Shown here one piece after another: positions 55,586-64,000 of a stretch of DNA of 64,000 bases (positions within the stretch are counted from its first letter, which is position 1; each line of letters opens with the position of its first letter). This DNA comes from Asterias amurensis (Eukaryota; Echinodermata; Asteroidea; Forcipulatida; Asteriidae). The notes beneath the pieces are model-generated. The model was given only the letters and a program-made list of their open reading frames with translations. It was not told the DNA's origin and did no database searches. The stretch is from the NCBI RefSeq assembly GCF_032118995.1, contig NC_092666.1, positions 14,272,501-14,336,500 on the forward strand, given 5' to 3'. The position numbers and the translations under genes are program-made.

Positions 55586-55797
55586 AACACTAGGTGGCAG
55601 CAGATTCCAATACCGGGTAAACCCAACAAGAAAGGTTAGGTTACAGTGGAAGCACTTAAATACTAACAATTAAAAAATGCTTGTGCTTTCGTAACAATAA
55701 CTCCTTCATCAGATGCAAATCCATTGTCCTCGCAAATGTGCCTTTGCTCAGAACTACGAAAACAATTACCTGGTAAGTCTGCTGCCACCTAGCGTTT
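55586..55797. mobile_element. fold-back MITE, family G (copy 1), CTCF-like ends
   Basis: Inverted ends ACACTAGGTGGCAGCAGA and, complemented, ACGCTAGGTGGCAGCAGA, followed inside by ACCGGGTAAACCC-type sequence. A second copy is at 60112. The end motif is close to the known animal CTCF core (CCACTAGGTGGCAGC-type). Confidence 0.8.
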
Positions 55798-58207
55798 AAA
55801 AGTATCCCAGTGGGGAGTGTAAATGGTCTACTCTTTAATAGCTGCAAGCAAAATAACAATCGTGCATACAAAGCGGGGCTTGCAACAGCATGGTAAATCC
55901 AAATTACGGGGACCGTAGGTAGACTGAGTGCGAAAATCATCAAACACCAGAAAACAAAACAAACATAACGGACAATTTTGTATAAACCTGTTTTGTACAC
56001 AGTTATCCCAAGTAGTTTTTGACTCTATAACAACAACACCTTTTTGGCATGTTAACCTTGTGTTACTCTGAATATTAATTTCCTTTCGATTTGAAGTCAC
56101 AATTTTTAACATTCATTTTGATTTCTGTATACAATACAATGTACCATCGTTTTGCTGATAAGACTAAACAAATTTTAAATATATAATTATAAATAATGAT
56201 TATGTTGAACATTTCTAGTGCACTATGTCTGTCAATGATGACACTCCAGGCACAAAAACAAAATCTATCAGTAAAACATACACAGGGTGGGATTGATTGG
56301 GTAATTTAAAAGTTACTTCAAACAGTTGACATCTTTTCCCTCTCTCTTTAACGATTCATAACCCATCACTCTTTCTTATACATGAATGACATTTTGTTAA
56401 GGTACGTGTATAAAATGACTAAAACCCACATACTATAATCAGCTTATTGCTTTCCAATTATATATAAATGTAAAAGAAAAAAAAAAAACTTTTGCGATGC
56501 AGTTCGGATATCATTATATCTCACTGCATTTTTATAGCAATAATTAGCAGGACACCAGTCACACATTGTACACGTGGCATGGTATTTTAGCTGGTGACCT
56601 TTCTGGTTAGCATATTCGTTTCTGAGTAGCTCGTTTTGTGACTAAGCTCTAAACTGGGCCCTGTATTTGCTATAAGCTTTATGCGTGCTGCGTACAGGTG
56701 CATTTTGGCGTAGCTTAATTCAGCAAGGGTGAATTTCAGAATGAGTTTCAAGACTCTTATCTGGAATAACTTAGGGACTAATCTTGGGTGTTTTTTTTAC
56801 TCCTAGGACTAGCCCTAAGCTAGGACTGCCTATTGTGAAATAGACCCAGTACACTGATTGCATTTATTAACTTAAAAATGTATATATTTATTATTTCTTT
56901 CTGTCAACCTCATCTTTAAAACATGCATAATATTTATTCAATGTCCATTTAAACGCTTGGAACATGTAATAATATAGGAAGCCCAGAATTGTTTTACTAG
57001 TAATAGGGCCCAACTAATGTCTCTGCTTCGCTTCGCGTAAATTAAACATCGATTACGTCACCTACATAGGCCTTTTTTGAAACATCGGATGTATGCTTGT
57101 GCGTTTGCGTTCACCTTTCTACTATTTAATCGCTAACGCTTTATACAGTTTGTGCAGAAACTCCACACTCACTATCTACGGGCGGCCATTAAGGCAAACA
57201 AAGACGACTGCAAAAAAAAAAAAAAAATTGTCAGAAAAAAATCATATATATATTTTTTTTTTAGTTGTCCTTTGCCCCACTGGCTGCCCATACACTTACT
57301 ATGTTAGCAGATCGCGGCTAAGCAGAGGCACTGAATTGGGGCCCAGTGACCAGAATGCGGCATGCGGTAGAAAACAAAATGGTGGCCCGTTCTGTACTTG
57401 GTTCTTGTCAACCTCAAATGCGAGTTAAGGTCAGTCAGAGGTCAGCTCATGCAGAAAGGTCACACGAGAACGACTTGGGGATCGGATCACATCTGCAAAG
57501 GTTGAAAAGTCAGACAGGTAGATTTTATTGTCTGTTTCAGTTGAAGTGGTTACAGGGGTTCAGTTAAAATATTTGCTTACTTTAAAGCACGTTTAATTAG
57601 CCCAGTCCATGTCACTCTATTATGGCGTTTGTTTTCAACACTTTTTCAGACAAGATGAATCCGATCCCCGTTGAAGCATGCAAAGAGATGTTGCAGTTTC
57701 AGAGAAAACAAAATCTCAAGTATAAAAACAAAATATGTTTTGCAGCAGAAATTAGAAAAAGATATCAGCCACTGACTTCTGACTGTTTTTGATGGGGAAA
57801 TGTGTAACTCTCATAAGCTAATAGCCAATTAGAAAAAGGACAAGTTACAACATGTTAACTATAAGGCGTTTGCAAGGCTCACGCAGCCTAATTGAATTAT
57901 TTCATTCGTAGACCTACTCTAGACCAGTAGTTTGAAAACTTCCTTTGGGTGATCCATTGAAAGTTTGGGTAACTTCATCACGTTATTTTAGTGCAAGTAG
58001 CTCTTTATACGTCACTAAACCATAAAAAGTCATTACGCAAAACAACAGAAATTGGGAGCACTTGTTGCACTGACGCGACGTTTTATGGGTTACAACATTT
58101 TTAATTGATAATAGGCTGGGAGCATTGGGTAATTTTTCTCTAAACTTTAATAATAATAAGCTAATTATTTAGTTTGCGGTAACACCATGACTATGTGTGG
58201 TTCTACT
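55798..58207. other. intergenic, no gene recognised
   Basis: AT-rich, with A16 and T-rich tracts near 57212-57262. A TTTGCGGTAACACCATG fragment at 58182-58198 precedes the LTR and is a piece of the fold-back family seen at 38055. Confidence 0.45.
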
Positions 58208-59444
58208 TGTCACGGAGTGATATAAGTTTTTTAAAGAATTACTTAAGTTTCCTCAGTTTGCTGGCCGTTATGTATAATACAGGAAGAAACAAGGTTTTAA
58301 ATAGTTATGGCCAAAGCGCCGCCATCATGACTTGGCATTTTCTTTTCATTGTGTTCAAGTTCTGTAAAGGTTAGTAAACTTTTGGGGCAGTTTAAAGGTT
58401 CTGATTGGCCAAGAAGGCATCAGACCAATAGTTCTTTTATGTTAAAGGTTTGGAATGCGTGCAAGTCACGAGATCTTACAGCGGGAAGTTATTTTGTGTT
58501 AATTTAAGGGGAACAGAAATTTAGGTGTGTCACTTTGCATTTTGAGATTCCCGAGGAGAGGACTCTGTCAGCCTCGACGATCGAGTTATTGAGAACTCCT
58601 GTATTTTGCTTATGGGTTATTGAGAGCCCTAAGTATACAGTCATCCAGCCTTAGTTGCTGAGTTTTTGCAAAAGCAGTTTATTCTGGCGAGTGAGACACA
58701 CCGAAATTTTGTTGAAGAGATCCGCCACTGTAGAAACCAGGATCGACAAATCGACCTGTAAGTAGCTATTGATAATGTTATTTATTTCAAAGAGATTGTG
58801 TTAATGAAATTCAGTTTTGTTGTATTTAATTGTGGAACTTCCTCTCAATAGAACTGTGATTTACTTTGATTTAATTGTTCGAGGATGTCGTGAAAAGAAA
58901 GTTTTGTACATAGCATTGATTTGAATTTATGCGTTAAAGATGGAAGTGCGTTGTCGAACTTCCGTGAAGAAAACATTGATCATAAGTTGATAATGTGCTA
59001 TTTTACTTTAAGTTTTGTAAATGTAGATTTGGGTTTATTTGCTTATTGCAGGGTTTTTCCCGCAAGGGCTAAAACACCACACTTGAAGTTGATGTGCTAA
59101 ACTGAGGGCTAACAGAAGGCCGGGCAGAGATACGACCCAGTGCCAAAGACTAATCTAAACTTAAAGAATACTCGAAAGACGTGATGGGAGTGATGTTAAA
59201 CTAGGAACCGAAAGAGACACACAGAGAGAGCAAGAGAAGATTGTAATATTAACCGGCAACCATTATTGAAAGTCATTGATAGGACAACGTTTATTTTATT
59301 AATTTTGTGAAGACACACTTAATGTAAGTTGTAAATAAATCTGTATATTTTCTTGTAAATACAAACTTGTTTCCCTTGCCTTCAATTCTCTGTTTGTCCG
59401 AAGGTCATGGCCGCCGAGGTCGGGGAAAGACTCGGGGCATGACA
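58208..59444 (+). mobile_element. solo LTR of a retrotransposon
   Basis: A 1237-bp element with TGTCA...TGACA termini is flanked by perfect 5-bp duplications CTACT (58203-58207 and 59445-59449). It contains an AATAAA at 59334-59339 followed by TGTATATTTTCTTG, as expected for the R region, and no coding frame. Five-bp duplications fit Ty3/Gypsy or Bel/Pao retrotransposons; no internal region remains, so the clade cannot be told. A single LTR implies recombination between the two LTRs of a former full element. Confidence 0.9.
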
Positions 59445-59640
59445 CTACTCGCCAGGTAGATTTAGTTCTTTTAGAAAACTGTCTTTTTATAATTATTCTA
59501 CTACCGCGGAGTAGATTTTTGGATTTTTGGGAGACTTCTCAGTTCTGAAAACAACTAGGATAATACGTTTTTAGGGGCATCGAGTAATTTTGCTCTAAAC
59601 TGATACTAAGCTTTTAGGGCCAATGTGTAGTTTATCTCTA

Positions 59641-59768
59641 CTGCATTACGGCTAAATACAGATCTTCGTTATCATCAACATTACTCTTTGTGGGCGGTTT
59701 GTCGTAGCTTTCATAAACGTCATCACCATAAGTATTCGGAGTCGACTCCGGTGAACCGAAATTCTCAA
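59641..59768 (-). CDS. candidate terminal exon with acidic, tyrosine-rich tail
   Basis: After an acceptor-like CATTATACTGTTTGAG on the minus strand, the frame reads NFGSPESTPNTYGDDVYESY, then DKPPTKSNVDD, then NEDLYLAVMQ and a stop. Acidic residues, YESYDKPP and DLYLAV look like a cytoplasmic tail. However, the preceding EGF exon ends in phase 1 and this frame needs phase 0. With phase 1 the exon gives a different short peptide and stops. No membrane segment is seen. It may belong to an alternative transcript or be chance. Confidence 0.35.
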
Positions 59769-59850
59769 ACAGTATAATGAGCATCGTCGTCATCATCTTG
59801 AGCCGATACCCGTGTGTCCATGCGGTCACTTACCATGGATGGCTACTTAC

Positions 59851-62800
59851 CGTCACAAGTTGCGTTGACCCCTTGACCTCTGAGGAAGCCATTCATGCAC
59901 AGGCACTCGTAGCCTCCAATCGTGTTGTTACAAGTCTCCATGTCAGTGCAATCATGTATCATCTCACCACAACCGCCACCTAGTCGAAAAAAAAAAAAAA
60001 AAAAAACGATTGAAAAAGAAGAAAAAAAATGACCGAAAATATACTGGTCAGTCAACATTGGAGTTAAATGACACTCTCGGCTTAGCCTAGGGTGCTTAGG
60101 AAAACTTTGAAAACGCTAGGTGGCAGCACATTTACCGGGTGAATTTTTTATATTTACGTTGTTTTTGACCACGCACACATACCAAGAACAATGGGTTTAC
60201 CTTGTAACTCTGCTGCCACCTAGTGTCCAGAAAAGGCCCAAATTGCCTCCTCAGGCGTACAAAATCAAAATAACATGGAACCCCTCATACAGACCATGCA
60301 ATATTGTATACCAGTCCACAAAAACCATCAAGCCCTCTTTAGTACGTATTAACGTTCCCTTGGTAGGATTACATGTAATTATAGCACTTACCTTTGCAAG
60401 GCAAACTGTCACTGTTGAGAAAATATTCCGGATAGCAGGTGCAAGCGCCACCAACGCACACCTCCAGATCAGTACAGCCTGCAGAACATTTCCCTGAGTG
60501 AAGTCACAAAATACATTACCAATTAATTAATACCAGTTACGCCTGGAAAACTGCCGTTGAGCCCACATAGGTAGTCACCTTTGACCCTGCATCATTTCAC
60601 ATGGCTTTAAAGGCAGTGGTCATATATTGGTAATTGTCAAAGACCGGGGCCCAACTTCATAGAGCTGCTTAGCAGATTTTCAGGTTAAGCAAACAACACC
60701 CGAATACCAGTAACAAGCAATATGCAACAAATGCAAATGTGGTTGGAAATCCTGTTTTTTTTTCAAGGAAGAAATTTCATGCTAAGCAATTCTTTTTTTT
60801 TGGTAAGCAGCTCTGTGACACTATTGGTAATAGTCAAAGACCAGTCTTCTCACTTGGTGTATCTCAACATATGCATAAAATAACCAACCTGTACAAATTT
60901 GAGCTCAATCGGTCGTTGAAGTTTCGAGATAATACTGAAAGAAGAAAAAACATTATCACACGAAGTTGTGTACTTTCAAATGCTTGATTTCGAGACCTCA
61001 AATTCTAAATCTGAGGTCTCGAAATCAAATTCGTGGAAAATTATTTCTTTCTCGAAAACTACGTTACTTCAAAGGGAGCCATTTCTAACAATGTTTTATA
61101 CTATCAACCTCTCCCCATTACTCGTTACCAAGTAATGTTTTATGCTAACAATTACTTTGAGTAATTACCATTAGTGTCAACTGCCTTTAAGCATTGTTCT
61201 GGAGATTCGAGGTTAAATCTGACGTACATGTGTAAACATAAACAGTACCTGTCTTAGCAGATAAGGACAGGGGACCAGTGGCCGATTTCACTGAGAGTTA
61301 AGATTGATCTTATCTGCAAATCAATCGTGGTTATTAAAGTGTGATGTCACAAAACAAATCACTGTGGTAAATACGGTTTTAAATGAATTGTTGCTTTGTG
61401 AAATCGGCCCATGTCTATTACTAGGTGATGCTTACCCCGCTCACACACATTGATGTCGCCCTCAAGACATTCACAGACAATGGTGTTGTTCCTGTTGTTG
61501 TAACAGATTTGTACATTTTCATCCGGGCAATTCATGTAGTCGGTTGAGCACTCGTCAATATCTGAAGTGATAGAGTCAAATCAAATGTAATATCACTCAA
61601 ATATAATATCACATAATCATTGAAGTGATTAACCGGGTAGTAGGACCTGGAGCTATTTTCAACTGTTTTGTCTTCAAAAAGTCCTCTCCAAAACAATCAC
61701 TTGGTGGCGCCCTTTACTGTGACTCCTCCATTATTCCCAACATAACGCCAACGGTGGTAAATGTTACTGAACATCTACATCTATAGATCTATGTCGGTTC
61801 TCATTAAAGCCTGTTTAGCATCTAGATAGATTTGCGGTTACATCATGTAAATAATATGTCATCTTTTGAGTGTAGTGTTGGTTCTGAAAGTACTGAGTTT
61901 AGTTGTAAATGTTTTCTGATTTTTTTTCTTCACAAAACATCTCCCGAGTGCCGTGTCCATAAATCTTACCATCACATTCCCCTGTCTCAGTGTTGTTGAG
62001 ATACCCTGCTTTACATGGACACTCATAGCCACCTGGCGTGTTCTTACAAGTTTGCATCGAGGTGCAGTTATTCAGATCCTTATCTGTGAAAAAAAAACTC
62101 ATTTTAAGGTCATAAAAGGCATGGGAAACCTGCAGGTTATTGTCAAAAACCAGTATTCTCACTTTGTGTATCCCAACATGCATAAACACAAATCTGAGAA
62201 AACTTGGGCTGAATTGGTTTATCTGGGTTTGGGTTATTTTGGTAGGACACAAAACACAATGTCCACATAAGTACTTACTTAAAAAAAAATACAGTTTGAA
62301 GATAATGGTGGTATAAAGGATTCCTTAAAATATTACTTGCTGAGGTAATGTAGTTTTTGAGAAATGAGTTAACAATACCACGAAAATAATTATTGTCTCA
62401 GGAGACAAAAATTACTTTTGCATATTTTTACACAACGTATTTACCATTACTGGTATTTATGCGACTCTCCTGAAAACATCGCTCTGTGATTTTCTTTTTC
62501 GTTTCCCTCAAAAACTTGACGACTCGTGAAGAAACTTCTACAGGTAAATTATATAACATATCACATACATCTTCATTCACAGTGAGTATGGATTCATGGC
62601 ATGGCCAACAAACTTGATCTACAAATGGTATTAAACTCCTTTAACCCCCAAAACCAAACTTACCCTGGCAGAACTCATTGCCAATCAATAGTCGATACCC
62701 TTCCACACAATTGCAGTTACGTACTCCGGCGGAGTTCCGACACACATGAAGTTTTGTTAGGTTTGACGGATCAGCATTATCACAGTCTCCTAGAAAAAAA

Positions 62801-63962
62801 AATTGTCATAAAACAAAAAGGGGAAATCAAAATCAGGTTGGATGTGGGTTAGCCCAATAAAAGGACTCTTCCTCTGTACTGTACACGGATATAACTACAT
62901 AACAACACGAAAGTGAAATGCTGCCAGGACTACGTGAGAAGCTTTCAAATAGTCCGATCTTGAGCTGCCACTTCTGCCTCTTCCACAGATCACTCAGTGC
63001 CCATGGAGAGGTCCTTCTGGATTACATTTTTTATGTTGTCATATGGTGGTCTGGTCTACGTTTCCCATGGGTTGGTAACAAGTTGTCGAGTTAAATATCA
63101 TGTTTGACCAATTTCCGTGTCAACTTGACCTCCTAGAAGTGGGTCAGTCCTCCCTGGTATCCAGAATCCGGGTCAAATTTGAACCAGCAGTTTTTAGAGT
63201 GTAATGTTTTGGCAAAGGTTATCGTTAGAATAATATTCAAATTAACTTATTCACTCACCTTCATAAAAGTCAGTGACATTACTCAGCGCATGTCCATCGT
63301 CTTCAACACATGCACACGTTAAGGCTAGACCTATCTGACTGCAGATTTGCAGCTCTGAACAGTTGGCGCTAAGTGGTGGTTCATCTGGAAAACAATATAC
63401 AAACAAACCAACATTCTTAAAACTAAAAGAGGGATCATTATTACAACTCTGGGCCCAAACGTTTACTCATCATGATGAGCAGAGTATGCTGTTCGAAACG
63501 TTGAGATCGAACCGGCTCTTTTTAGAGCCAAGTCTCACACAAAAGATAAGTATTACATGGTTGTATCCGAAGGTTTACTAGTTTGTTTTTATAGTTAATT
63601 CTGTAGTTTTGGTAGCGACCTATTGAGTGTATATACACATTTTAACGTTTGGTGTCTGCACTACAAAATACCAATCAATAAAATGATTAATAATAAACCG
63701 TTTTACCATTTACCAAATACAATTTGTTGCCCTTACCGTCTTGATTATTGTTCTGTTCTTTTATACAGTTTTTTGCAGTTTAGCGTAAATATTCAACGAG
63801 AATAACACGTCACGAGGTTGATAACAAACAAACCTGTAGGTCCCTGACGCTCAGTAACATTGCCGTTGATATAATAGCACTTCGACCCCTGATCTGTTTT
63901 GACAATTTCACAGATTTGTATTGTGTCACAGTTCATGTTCGGAGGTGCACACTCGTCAATAT
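59851..63962 (-). CDS. EGF-repeat protein, partial (3' part of gene)
   Basis: Seven consecutive minus-strand exons: 63962-63834, 63384-63259, 62789-62664, 62083-61970, 61561-61436, 60493-60392, 59979-59851. Every exon is a multiple of three and phase 1-1, the classic exchangeable EGF arrangement, with good AG and GT(A/G)AG sites. Two modules open with DIDEC (calcium-binding type: DIDECAPPNMNC, DIDECSTDYMNC). Others show CxCxxGY or C-x-C ends, for example NTPGGYECPCKAGY, NTIGGYECLCMNGF and CNCVEGYRLL. The protein is probably extracellular, disulphide-rich and secreted or membrane-anchored. The N-terminus, signal peptide and any membrane segment lie outside the window or were not found. After the last EGF exon, reading into the intron gives a stop four bases on. 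Many EGF families are possible, so no symbol is given. Confidence 0.9.
60112..60227. mobile_element. fold-back MITE, family G (copy 2), CTCF-like ends
   Basis: AACGCTAGGTGGCAGCACAT on the left and CTGCTGCCACCTAGTGT on the right, with ACCGGGTGAA and GGGTTTACCTTGTAA inside. About half the length of the copy at 55586. It lies in an intron of the EGF gene. Confidence 0.8.
60607..61190. mobile_element. T1 MITE interrupted by a truncated family B element
   Basis: TTAA boundaries and T1 ends. About 40 bp of T1 (to CAAAGACC) are followed by a B element (60648-60817), and then T1 resumes from CACTATTGG, so about 25 bp of T1 are present on both sides. The B element lacks its right terminus. It lies in an EGF-gene intron. 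Confidence 0.8.
62135..62445. mobile_element. T1 fragment followed by T4 fragment (EGF-gene intron)
   Basis: 62135-62235 matches T1 (CCAGTATTCTCACTTTGTGT, CCCAACATGCATAAA) and 62262-62445 matches T4 (CAGTTTGAAGATAATGGTGG, GAGGTAATGTAGTTTTTGAG). Both are truncated and diverged. Confidence 0.65.
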
Positions 63963-64000
63963 CTGCAAACAAAGCATAGCAAAATGTAATTTAAAGGGTC

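Overview
This is a window of animal nuclear DNA: long introns with GT-AG splice sites, TTAGGG telomere-type repeats, tRNA-derived SINEs, CR1/L2-like LINE tails and a very dense population of short inverted-repeat DNA transposons. AT-rich non-coding DNA and the repeat landscape suggest a marine invertebrate deuterostome, most likely an echinoderm such as a sea star. That assignment is inference; nothing here fixes the species.

Layout. 1-12.8 kb: mostly repeats, with a few short minus-strand exon candidates (6.5-11.4 kb) from an unidentified or decayed gene. 12.8-17.1 kb: an interstitial telomeric-type TTAGGG block interrupted by two transposon insertions, followed by a threefold-repeated segment to 18.2 kb. 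19.7-39.3 kb: one complete plus-strand gene of 21 coding exons, giving a 780-residue protein with about 14 WD40 blades (two propellers). Its introns and 3' UTR hold at least 20 repeats, several nested. 40-58 kb: no convincing gene; minisatellites, a 1.35 kb element packed with GACGT-type motifs, fold-back elements and SINEs. 58.2-59.4 kb: a solo LTR with perfect 5-bp target duplications. 59.8-64 kb: the 3' part of a minus-strand gene with seven phase 1-1 exons, most of them EGF modules; it continues beyond the window.

The two clear genes have no visible functional link. The main interest is the repeat biology: (1) four TTAA-targeting MITE families of nearly equal size, nested in each other and in SINEs; (2) TIR elements filled with arrays of one private short motif; (3) a tandem array that repeats the 3' end of a coding exon with its splice donor ten times; (4) small MITEs carrying CTCF-like motifs in opposed orientation.
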